A stretch of DNA of 32,549 nt, from NCBI GenBank assembly GCA_945905295.1, contig CAMDPX010000065.1, positions 1-32,549 on the forward strand, in the 5' to 3' direction. Shown piece by piece: positions 9,249-16,631 of this stretch. The stretch comes from Planctomyces sp. SH-PL62 (GTDB taxonomy: Bacteria; Planctomycetota; Planctomycetia; Planctomycetales; Planctomycetaceae). The first letter of the stretch is position 1. Each line of letters begins with the position of its first letter. Both the position numbers and the translations under genes were made by a program. Under the pieces are notes generated by a model. It was not told the origin of the DNA. It did no database searches and saw nothing but the letters and a program-made list of their open reading frames with translations.

Positions 9249-12200
9249 TTGCGTAAGGCACTCGGACTTCTCGCCTGGACGTCGTTGGCCGCAGCCGGCC
9301 TGTGGGCCGCTCTCCCCGGAGGCACCACACGACCCGTGTCGGCCGATCAACCGGCGACGAACAATCGTGGCACCACCATTGGCCGTTTGAATCCGTTCAC
9401 GCGGTCCAAGCCCAAGAGCAACGACGGCTCGTACCGCGAGTCGGCGGAGAAGCTGATGAAGGACGCGCAAGCCCTAGCGGCACGCGGCGACGTCATCGGT
9501 GCTCGCAAACTTCTGGAGCGGGCGCAGTCGTTCCCCGTCGATTGGGGACCGGACGAGCGCACTCCGGAAAAGTTCATGGCGCAGTTGGACGCGAGCACGA
9601 CCTCACGCACGCCTGAGACGTCGATTGCGGGACGGGCTGGTACAAAGCCCAACGGCAATTCACCGGCGACGACCGGAGCCGCGGATCTCGAGAGTCCCGT
9701 CGCGAAGACTCCCAAGGCCAACGGGACGGCACGATCTTCGATTCAACAAATCAACAACGAGCAAGGGCTCGACCAGCCGGCCGAAGAGCGTGCTTCGATG
9801 AAGCAACGCATGGCCGGAGTCTCGCCCGCTCAGAAGTTGGCGACTGCCAAATCTCTGTTGCAGCAAGCTCGCCGAGACCTCCTCAACGGAGACGTCGCGG
9901 AGGCTCGCGAAAAGGCCGAGCAGGCCGCCGAGATCGACGTCGCTTACGGCGCGTTCGATGAGCGGCCGGAACAAGTCCTGGCCGAGATCGACCGCCGCGA
10001 AAGCGTCGTCGGTGAAGAGACGCCGCGGACTCGGAACACGGCGCAGAAGTCGAAAGCGAAATCGCCCGTCACGGAAGCCACGTTCGACGAAGACGAACCA
10101 CGGAAGCCGCGCACGGCCGGAACCTCGGCTGCGGAAAAGTTGGCGAACGCCAAGTCCCTGCTGCAGCAAGCTCGCCGAGACCTCGCCAACGGAGACGTCG
10201 CGGCGGCTCGCGAGAAGGCCGAGCAAGCGGCGGAGATCGACGTCGCTTACAGCCCCTTCGATGAGCGGCCGGAACAACTCCTGTCTGAGATTGGCCGACG
10301 CGAAGGGAGCAGTCGTGCTGGCAACAGTGGTGAAGCTGCGCCGAAAAATCGGAACACCGCGCAGACTCAGAAGCCGATGTCGAAGTTCACGGAATCTCCG
10401 TTGGATGAAGACGAACCACTTCCGATCAAGAAGCTGACAGCGGCCCCAACGAAGCCTGCCGCTTCTTTGGTCGAGGAAGTTCCGTTCGACGACGAAGCTC
10501 CGGAAATGACGAAGCCGCCGGTCGAGACTGCGGAAATCGCCCCCTCCGCGAACGACAAGCAACTCGCTCAACAATTGTTGAAGCAAGCTCAGGCGGCGAT
10601 CGCCAAGGGTGACATCGAGCAGGCCCGCTCGCTCGCGTTGGAAGCCAGTGAGTTAGAGGTCACGTATGGTCTGTTCGATCTGCAACCGCGGCAGGTGCTG
10701 GCTCAAATCGACCGCACCACGAACAACCTGACGATCACGAAGAACGCTGCGAAGGCGAAGACCGCCGCGAAAGAACTGCTGAACTCCGTCCCCGCGACGA
10801 AATCGACGTTCAGCAAGGAAATGCCCGTTGAAGAAGACGACTTGCCAGTCACGAAGCTGGCCGATTCGGCCAAGGCGAAAGCCTCGGCCGTCGCCGAACG
10901 GACCAACAAGGCGGTCCGCACGGAAGTCGAAGCGGCGAAGACGGCGACCGAAGAGATTGAGGCCCAAGCCCAACAGTCGGCGTCTCGCATCGCGGCGGCT
11001 GACAAAGCGGCGGCGAACATCGCCAACAAAGCGAATGCCGACGATGACGAAGCCACGGCCAAAGTCCGTCAGCAGGCGGTGATCGTGTTGCAACAAGCTC
11101 GGAAAGAGATGCAGGCCGGGCGGATCGAAACGGCTCGCGAGAAAGCGCTCGCGGCGCAGAAGCTCAACACGACGTTCGGACTGTGGGACGATCGTCCGGA
11201 AGCGCTGCTGGAAGAGATCGACCGGCTGGCCGAGGCCAAGAAGCCCGCACCGACGAAGAACAATGCGGCCAACAACGACACCAAGGCCCATGCCGTCGCG
11301 CTGCTGAAGCAGGCTCGCGCTGACATGGCGGCGGGCAACGTTGACGACGCACAAGACAAAGTCACGCAAGCCGCAGGGATGAACGTGGCCTTCGGTGTCT
11401 TCGATGATCGTCCGGAACAAGTTCAGATGCTGATCGATCGTGCGAAGTCACCGCAGACAGCTCGCAATACAGCGGCGAAGCCGAAAGCACTCGTCGATGA
11501 GCTGGAAGAGCCGACGAAGCCCGCGCTGCAATCGGAGCAACCGAACTCCTCCAAACAGAATCCGACCAAGCCGCAGCCTGCGACGACTCAGACCGCGTTC
11601 ACTGAAGATGAACCAGAGCCGACCGACGTTGCCGTGATTCATCCCGAAGGCCCGTCCGCCGAACAGCTCTTCCGCGAAGGTCAGAATCATCTGCAAAGCG
11701 GCAACAAGGCCGCAGCGCATCAAGCGTTCGTCCGAGCGTATCAATCCGGCCAGAAGTTGGACGCTCGCCGCAGCCAGCAGTTGCAGGACTATCTGCGAGA
11801 ACTGAATCCGCGCCGCGGCAAGCCCATTCAAATGGTGAGTGCCGAGGAAGGCTCGGCCGACGATTCCGTTGAGCCGCGCACGCTCGACCCACAACGACCC
11901 ATCGACATCGCTTCCGAGCGACAGAAGGTGCAACTCGACCGGCTGCGCAGCGAAGTGCTCAACGCCGTGTCCCGCGCCGAACGAGTGCGCGAGAAGGATC
12001 CCGCGAAGGCGATCGAGGTGCTCGACCAGGCGATGGCCAACGTCGAAACGTCGCCGCTGGAGAAGAAACTGACGGCCCCTCTCACGTCGTCGCTGCGGAA
12101 GACACGCTCGGAGATCGAAGGCTTCCAGAAGCAAATGGAGCCGAACCTGATTCAGGCGAAGCTCAACGACGAGGTCAAAGCCTCCATCACCCGAGATCGC

Positions 12201-14708
12201 AAGGCCAATGTGAGAAGAGAACAGGAATTCGCCAAGCTCGTGAAAACGTACAACGAGTGCCTGGATCAGAAGCGCTATGCCGAAGCGGAAGTCTGTGCCA
12301 AGCAGGCCAAGGAACTCGACCCAGACAATCCGGTTGCGGAAACGATGGTCTGGAAGGCGAAGTTCGCTAAGCGTGTCGACAACATCGCGAATCTGAAGGA
12401 CGCAAAGGAAGATGGCTTCTTGCAGCAGTTGGATAGCGTGGAATGGTCGGCCGTGCCGTTCGATGACCGCGATCCGATCCGCTTCGGTAAGGATTGGAAG
12501 GACATCACCGCTCGTCGCAAAGGGAAATACAACACAGACACGCGACTCCGCTCGCCGGAAGAGCAACGTATCGAGAACAGCCTCTCTCGGCCGATTACGT
12601 TGCAATTCGAGAACGTGCCGCTCAACAAAGTCATCGACCACATCGCCCATTGGGCGGACGTGAACGTCGTGATCGACAAGGCGGGACTCGAAGACGTGAA
12701 CCTGACCATGAGCTCGCCGGTGTCGATCAATGTGGACGGCATCCCGTTGAAAGATGCTCTGTATCTGGTACTGCACCCGATGGAACTCGGTCACACGATC
12801 AATCACTCGGTGCTGAACATCACCAGCGAGCAACGCCTGCAAGGCCAAGCCATGCTGGCGACGTATTCGGTGGCCGACCTGGTCGTGCCGATTCAACCCG
12901 GTCAGCCAAACATGAACGTGTTCGGCAACGTGGCGGGCATTGGTGCCAGCGTCGGGGGGCAACTGAGCGTTCCCTCGACGGGCGGTCCGCAGGGTGGTCA
13001 GTTTCAAGTGGGTCAGCCAGGCAACACGATGGCTTCCCCCGTCACGAATCCCTGGGTCAACAACTCGAATAACTGGAACGTCAACGGCGGATCGTCGCAT
13101 GACTTCCGCAACCTGATCGACCTGATCGTCTCCGTTTGCGAACCCAATTCGTGGGAAGAAGTCGGCGGTGGCGGACACATCAAAGGGAACGAGACCACGT
13201 TGAGCTTGGTCATCCGGCAAACACAAAAGGTGCATGACGAAATCCGCGACCTGCTGGAGCAGCTTCGCCGCTTGCAAGACCTGCAAGTGACGATCGAAGT
13301 CCGGTTCGTCTCAGTGTCTGACAACTTCTTTGAACGCATCGGTGTCGATTTCGACTTCGACCTGCAAGACAGCATCGGCGGCCCGAATTTGTTTAGCGGT
13401 GGCGGCGGTCAACAGGGCCAACAGGGAGGGCAGGGTGGTGGTCAAGGCGGTCAGCAAGGTGGTGGTTTGATCCCGCTCCCGCCGTTCGGCACGCAGCTAC
13501 CCTCGCAGCAGCAGGGTCAACAAGGTCAGCAGGGACAACAAGGGCAACAGGGTCAGCAGCAGGGTGGCCAGGCGGCGGCGGGCGGAACGTTCTTCACCGC
13601 ACCTGGACAGCGCGAATTCACGGATCGCGACAACTACGGCAAAGGCCCGACGGTGCTCGGATTGGGGAGCTCGCAAGCCTTTACCCAAGACTTGGACATC
13701 GCGTTTCGGCAAGGCTCGTTCGGCATCGGTGTGCCAGACTTCGGCCGGTTCGACGCCAACGCCGGTGTGAATATCGGCTTCGCGATCCTCAGCGACATCG
13801 AAACGTTCTTCTTCATCAATGCCGCTCAGGGCGATCGCCGCAACAACATCATGAGCGCTCCCAAGGTGACGCTGTTCAACGGCCAGACCGGCTCGGTGTT
13901 CGATGGTGCTCAACGTCCGTTCGTGACCCAGTTGATTCCCGTCGTCGGCGCGTTCGCGGTCGGCTATCAGCCGGTCATCACGCCCGTCTTTGAAGGGGTC
14001 GGCATGAGCGTGCAGGCGGTGATCTCTGCCGACCGCCGCTACGTGCGCTTGGCGGTGACGCCGAGTTTCTCCGTGATCCGCGAAGTCCAAGCCTTCACGT
14101 TCGTGTCCGCAGGTGGCCAGCAAGGTCAAGGCGGCCAGCAAGGCCAGCAAGGTGGTGGCCAGCAAGGTGGTGGCCAAGGTGGTGGCCAGCAAGGCTTCGG
14201 CGGAATCGGTGGTGGCGTGGGTGCGGGATACGAAGGAATTTACAACCACGGAATGTTCGGCCAGGCGATGGGTGATCGTGCGGATCTGGCGGTCGCCGCT
14301 CAATCCGGTTTCGGTGGCATCGGTGGTGGCGGCGGCTTCGGTGGTGGTGGCGGCCAAGGCGGCGGTGGCTTCGGTGGTGGTGGTGGCCAAGGCGGCGGCC
14401 AACAAGGCGGCGGCTTTCAGGCGGCGGGTGCCGGCGAAGTCACCGTGCAACAACCCATCGTGGCCAGCACGACCGTGTTGACAACTGTGGCGGTCCCCGA
14501 TGGCGGCACCGTCCTGCTGGGTGGTGTGAAACGGCTCAGCGAAAGCCGCAACATGGCCGGCGTGCCGATCCTCAACAAGATTCCCTACATCAGCCGTCTG
14601 TTCAAGAACACCGGCGTCGGTCGCGAAACACAAAGCTTGATGCTGATGGTTACTCCCCGCATCGTCATCCTGGAAGAAGAGGAATCGCTGCTGGGCATCC
14701 CGAACTAA
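9249..14708 (+). CDS. Giant secretin (GspD-like) with tandem helical repeats
   Basis: This outer-membrane secretin of about 1819 residues is far longer than typical GspD/PilQ (600-750). Numbered from the TTG: signal peptide 1-33; six helical repeats at about 62-114, 191-251, 292-352, 435-490, 604-662 and 677-733, plus a degenerate seventh at 802-853. Each repeat ends like FDERPEQVLAEIDR. Linkers rich in Ala/Lys/Pro carry a recurring acidic motif such as FDEDEP. A charged helical region spans 883-1053, and an STN-like domain (ITLQFENVPLNKVIDHI) spans 1115-1195. The secretin core spans about 1344-1808 with VTIEVRFVSVSDNFFERIG, IMSAPKVTLFNGQTG and VPDGGTVLLGGVKRLSESR near the end. Gly/Gln-rich stretches interrupt the core at about 1383-1443, 1621-1659 and 1688-1723. 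The repeats probably span the periplasm or bind peptidoglycan or a partner (inference). It converges on the Tad block and has its own terminator downstream. Confidence 0.9.
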   Translation: MRKALGLLAWTSLAAAGLWAALPGGTTRPVSADQPATNNRGTTIGRLNPFTRSKPKSNDGSYRESAEKLMKDAQALAARGDVIGARKLLERAQSFPVDWGPDERTPEKFMAQLDASTTSRTPETSIAGRAGTKPNGNSPATTGAADLESPVAKTPKANGTARSSIQQINNEQGLDQPAEERASMKQRMAGVSPAQKLATAKSLLQQARRDLLNGDVAEAREKAEQAAEIDVAYGAFDERPEQVLAEIDRRESVVGEETPRTRNTAQKSKAKSPVTEATFDEDEPRKPRTAGTSAAEKLANAKSLLQQARRDLANGDVAAAREKAEQAAEIDVAYSPFDERPEQLLSEIGRREGSSRAGNSGEAAPKNRNTAQTQKPMSKFTESPLDEDEPLPIKKLTAAPTKPAASLVEEVPFDDEAPEMTKPPVETAEIAPSANDKQLAQQLLKQAQAAIAKGDIEQARSLALEASELEVTYGLFDLQPRQVLAQIDRTTNNLTITKNAAKAKTAAKELLNSVPATKSTFSKEMPVEEDDLPVTKLADSAKAKASAVAERTNKAVRTEVEAAKTATEEIEAQAQQSASRIAAADKAAANIANKANADDDEATAKVRQQAVIVLQQARKEMQAGRIETAREKALAAQKLNTTFGLWDDRPEALLEEIDRLAEAKKPAPTKNNAANNDTKAHAVALLKQARADMAAGNVDDAQDKVTQAAGMNVAFGVFDDRPEQVQMLIDRAKSPQTARNTAAKPKALVDELEEPTKPALQSEQPNSSKQNPTKPQPATTQTAFTEDEPEPTDVAVIHPEGPSAEQLFREGQNHLQSGNKAAAHQAFVRAYQSGQKLDARRSQQLQDYLRELNPRRGKPIQMVSAEEGSADDSVEPRTLDPQRPIDIASERQKVQLDRLRSEVLNAVSRAERVREKDPAKAIEVLDQAMANVETSPLEKKLTAPLTSSLRKTRSEIEGFQKQMEPNLIQAKLNDEVKASITRDRKANVRREQEFAKLVKTYNECLDQKRYAEAEVCAKQAKELDPDNPVAETMVWKAKFAKRVDNIANLKDAKEDGFLQQLDSVEWSAVPFDDRDPIRFGKDWKDITARRKGKYNTDTRLRSPEEQRIENSLSRPITLQFENVPLNKVIDHIAHWADVNVVIDKAGLEDVNLTMSSPVSINVDGIPLKDALYLVLHPMELGHTINHSVLNITSEQRLQGQAMLATYSVADLVVPIQPGQPNMNVFGNVAGIGASVGGQLSVPSTGGPQGGQFQVGQPGNTMASPVTNPWVNNSNNWNVNGGSSHDFRNLIDLIVSVCEPNSWEEVGGGGHIKGNETTLSLVIRQTQKVHDEIRDLLEQLRRLQDLQVTIEVRFVSVSDNFFERIGVDFDFDLQDSIGGPNLFSGGGGQQGQQGGQGGGQGGQQGGGLIPLPPFGTQLPSQQQGQQGQQGQQGQQGQQQGGQAAAGGTFFTAPGQREFTDRDNYGKGPTVLGLGSSQAFTQDLDIAFRQGSFGIGVPDFGRFDANAGVNIGFAILSDIETFFFINAAQGDRRNNIMSAPKVTLFNGQTGSVFDGAQRPFVTQLIPVVGAFAVGYQPVITPVFEGVGMSVQAVISADRRYVRLAVTPSFSVIREVQAFTFVSAGGQQGQGGQQGQQGGGQQGGGQGGGQQGFGGIGGGVGAGYEGIYNHGMFGQAMGDRADLAVAAQSGFGGIGGGGGFGGGGGQGGGGFGGGGGQGGGQQGGGFQAAGAGEVTVQQPIVASTTVLTTVAVPDGGTVLLGGVKRLSESRNMAGVPILNKIPYISRLFKNTGVGRETQSLMLMVTPRIVILEEEESLLGIPN
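9819..10304 (+). repeat. Recently duplicated repeat units inside the secretin gene
   Basis: The units at 9819-10001 and 10122-10304 encode almost the same 61 residues and share long identical DNA stretches, for example around GAGATCGACGTCGCTTAC and GATGAGCGGCCGGAACAA. The other four units (from 9432, 10551, 11058 and 11277) are more diverged. This looks like recent unit duplication in an expanding array. Confidence 0.88.
13395..14417 (+). repeat. Gly/Gln-rich low-complexity tracts within secretin core
   Basis: Three tracts, at 13395-13577, 14109-14225 and 14310-14417, repeat triplet patterns of CAG/CAA and GGT/GGC/GGA. They encode runs of Gly-Gln and Gly with occasional Phe. They fall between conserved secretin motifs, so they are likely flexible loops of the channel. 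Triplet slippage would change length without breaking frame. Confidence 0.88.
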
Positions 14709-14720
14709 TCCTCACACAAG

Positions 14721-14821
14721 CGACCGCACTGAGCTTGTCTCAGTGGGTCGCGGGCTTTGCGACGTTGAAACCGAATCGTCGTGCAGAAGCTCGATCTCCA
14801 CCGAGACAAGCTCGATGGGGT
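14721..14821. repeat. Family D paired-hairpin element, copy D1
   Basis: The left arm holds hairpin CACTGAG-CTTGT-CTCAGTG and the right arm holds CCACCGAG-ACAAG-CTCGATGG. The two loops are exact reverse complements. The middle contains GGGCTTTGC and GTGCAGAAGC, shared with copy D2 at 19820-19931. It starts 12 bp after the secretin stop codon. Confidence 0.88.
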
Positions 14822-14912
14822 TTACGAACATCGCATGATTGAGGACTAGAACCAATCAGTTCGACAATTTGAAACAACCCTGAGGCCAACTGTCTCAATG
14901 CCACTCAGGGTC

Positions 14913-14957
14913 GGGCCGTCGCGGATGGCGGGAGTTCGCGGCGGCCCTTTTTGTTTT
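14913..14957 (+). terminator. Rho-independent terminator after secretin gene
   Basis: An 11-bp stem, GGGCCGTCGCG with CGCGGCGGCCC (one G-T pair), is followed by TTTTTGTTTT. It lies 205 bp past the secretin stop codon and would stop transcription before it enters the tadZ antisense strand. Confidence 0.8.
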
Positions 14958-15053
14958 CACAGACCAAGCGGTCACGCCGCAGGCACGCTTGCTCGGAAAC
15001 GCACCTGCCAGCGGGGTGCGGTCAACCCGCGCGGCAAAGCCGCAAGCCAGCAT

Positions 15054-15170
15054 TCCATTTCCAATCTCAAGTTTTCCAATCCTCAATTTCCAATTTCCTG
15101 GACAGAGTCGCGTTTCAAGCGTGCAACTCATTGAAAATTGAGGATTGGAAATTTGAGATTGGAAATGGGA
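15054..15170. repeat. Family I AT-rich long inverted repeat
   Basis: Two arms of about 41 bp (15054-15094 and 15130-15170) pair with a few mismatches. They are built from TTTCCAATCTCAA and CCAATCCTCAATTT units. The sequence is far more AT-rich than its surroundings, which suggests a separate origin. It lies downstream of the tadZ stop codon; a role as a terminator is possible. One copy is in the window. Confidence 0.9.
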
Positions 15171-15225
15171 TCAAAACGCGCGCACGCCGAAAAGAATCTG
15201 CGAACTCGTAGTACGCACGGCGTCA

Positions 15226-16440
15226 TCAGCGAGACGCGCTCGACAAGAAGCTGAACAGCCCCTTCTTGGCCTTGGCGGGTTCGGACGACTTCTTCTCGTC
15301 ATCATCGACCGGCGGGTCGAGTAGCTGGGCGAGGTTTTCGATCGCTTTCGTGATTCGCGATTTAGGAGCGTGCGTCAACAACGGGACGCCGTTGTTGCGC
15401 GATTCGACCATCGAAACGTAATCGTTCGGCAGTTGGAAATAGATTTCCCGGCCAATCGTTTCCAGCGCTTTGTTGAGGCTGATGTTCGCATCTTGCAAGC
15501 CCATGCGGTTGACGACGATCTTGACCTTCTCCGGCAAACCGGGCCGCTGGTCGAAGAATTGCATCAAGCGGACAACGTTCCGCAGACAAGGCAGATCGAG
15601 CTGCGTGATCAGCAGCACGTTGTCCGAGCACTCCATGGCGGCAATGTCCAAGGGACTGAAACTCTTGCTGGTATCCAGAATCAAGTGCGTGAATGTCGCC
15701 TTGAGCAATGAAATGACACGCCGCAATTCGTCCGGAGAAATCGCCGGGCGTTCGTCCATCTGGACGGGCCGAGGCAGCAGGTACGCGCCGCTGGAATGCT
15801 TCGTCAGCGAGCGTTTCAACAGGGCGTAATCCAGGCGGCTGATGTTGTCGGCGACATCTTGAATCGTGTAGTCGGGAATGACGTCCAGCCAGACGTCAGC
15901 ATCACCGAGCGACAGGTTGAGGTCGATGATCGCGACGTTGTTGCGCTGGTTCTGAGCCAACATGCAGGCCAGGTTGACGGCGATCGCCGTACAACCGACT
16001 CCGCCGCACACGCCGGCGAGCGTCACTACTTGCGCGGATTTCACCCGGCCTTCGTCGGTACGACTGTGCGTCGTTTGCTGGATGCGGTCCAACGCGGACA
16101 GAAAATCTTCCAGACGCAGCGGCAGGCTGAGGTATTCTCGCGCGCCGTTCCGCATGGCGCGCAGGATCAGGCTCCCTTCCTGCGACCCGCTGATGACCAG
16201 CGCGGCACAGCCCGGCAGGTTGGCGGAGATTTGCGAGATCAGGTCCAAGCCTTTGGTCGGATCGGAATCGATCGCGATCAGCGCGATGTCCGGCTGAGTC
16301 TGCGTGACGACATCAAAGAAGTAGTCGTAGCTGGAGCATTCCGCCTCTAGCCAGACGGCATCAATGCCCAGCAGCAAATTCTTCAATGACGCGCGGCTGG
16401 AATCCTTGGGATCCACCAGAGCGAGTCGGACGACTTTCAT
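15226..16440 (-). CDS. tadZ: TadZ/CpaE-like pilus localisation ATPase-fold protein
   Basis: The 404-residue protein combines an atypical receiver-like domain (about 4-121) with a MinD/ParA-like domain (about 135-375), the TadZ/CpaE layout. In the Tad system TadZ places the secretion machine at a cell pole or focus. The P-loop at 142-151 reads AGVCGGVGCT, so both lysines of the usual KGGVGKT motif are replaced by Cys (145 and 150). ATP hydrolysis may be lost or altered. Other MinD-like segments are VAIIDLNLSLGDADVWL and HLILDTSKSFSPLD. The tail is Lys/Glu/Ser-rich, ending in GLFSFLSSASR. It is the last gene of the Tad block, 191 bp after cpaC; that spacer shows nothing notable. Confidence 0.87.
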   Translation of the reverse strand: MKVVRLALVDPKDSSRASLKNLLLGIDAVWLEAECSSYDYFFDVVTQTQPDIALIAIDSDPTKGLDLISQISANLPGCAALVISGSQEGSLILRAMRNGAREYLSLPLRLEDFLSALDRIQQTTHSRTDEGRVKSAQVVTLAGVCGGVGCTAIAVNLACMLAQNQRNNVAIIDLNLSLGDADVWLDVIPDYTIQDVADNISRLDYALLKRSLTKHSSGAYLLPRPVQMDERPAISPDELRRVISLLKATFTHLILDTSKSFSPLDIAAMECSDNVLLITQLDLPCLRNVVRLMQFFDQRPGLPEKVKIVVNRMGLQDANISLNKALETIGREIYFQLPNDYVSMVESRNNGVPLLTHAPKSRITKAIENLAQLLDPPVDDDEKKSSEPAKAKKGLFSFLSSASR

Positions 16441-16631
16441 GGCAACGGGTCACTTGTGATCGGGGAAGGATCTCAAATTTCAAATCGAGTCCGCCCCCAT
16501 CCAGCTTGCCTGGAAAAGGCGAACGATGGCGAATTAAAGAACGACAAACATTGCTGGCCTTCGCTGAATGGAGCCCAAACATCAGACCTGGAATTCATTT
16601 CGTATCAGCATCCAAAATCAAAAAAGCAATT

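Larger units (their letters stand above)
14709..15225. other. 517-bp convergent intergenic space rich in inverted repeats
   Basis: The space between the secretin gene and tadZ, which converge, holds three structures listed separately: element D1 (14721-14821), a rho-independent terminator (14913-14957) and AT-rich inverted repeat I (15054-15170). No gene was found. Confidence 0.8.

Noticed and set aside
11448-13286. Antisense open frame of 612 codons across the secretin gene
   Set aside because: High GC content leaves long open frames opposite real genes. Composition is Arg/Leu/His-rich with no recognisable domain, and the sense strand encodes a clear secretin.
13497-14633. Antisense frame of 378 codons rich in Ala/Thr
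   Set aside because: It is the shadow of the Gly/Gln-rich tracts of the secretin; no start signal and no domain.
15226-16440. Calling the TadZ protein a chromosome-partitioning ParA/MinD
   Set aside because: The N-terminal receiver-like domain, the altered P-loop and the position next to cpaC fit TadZ/CpaE better.
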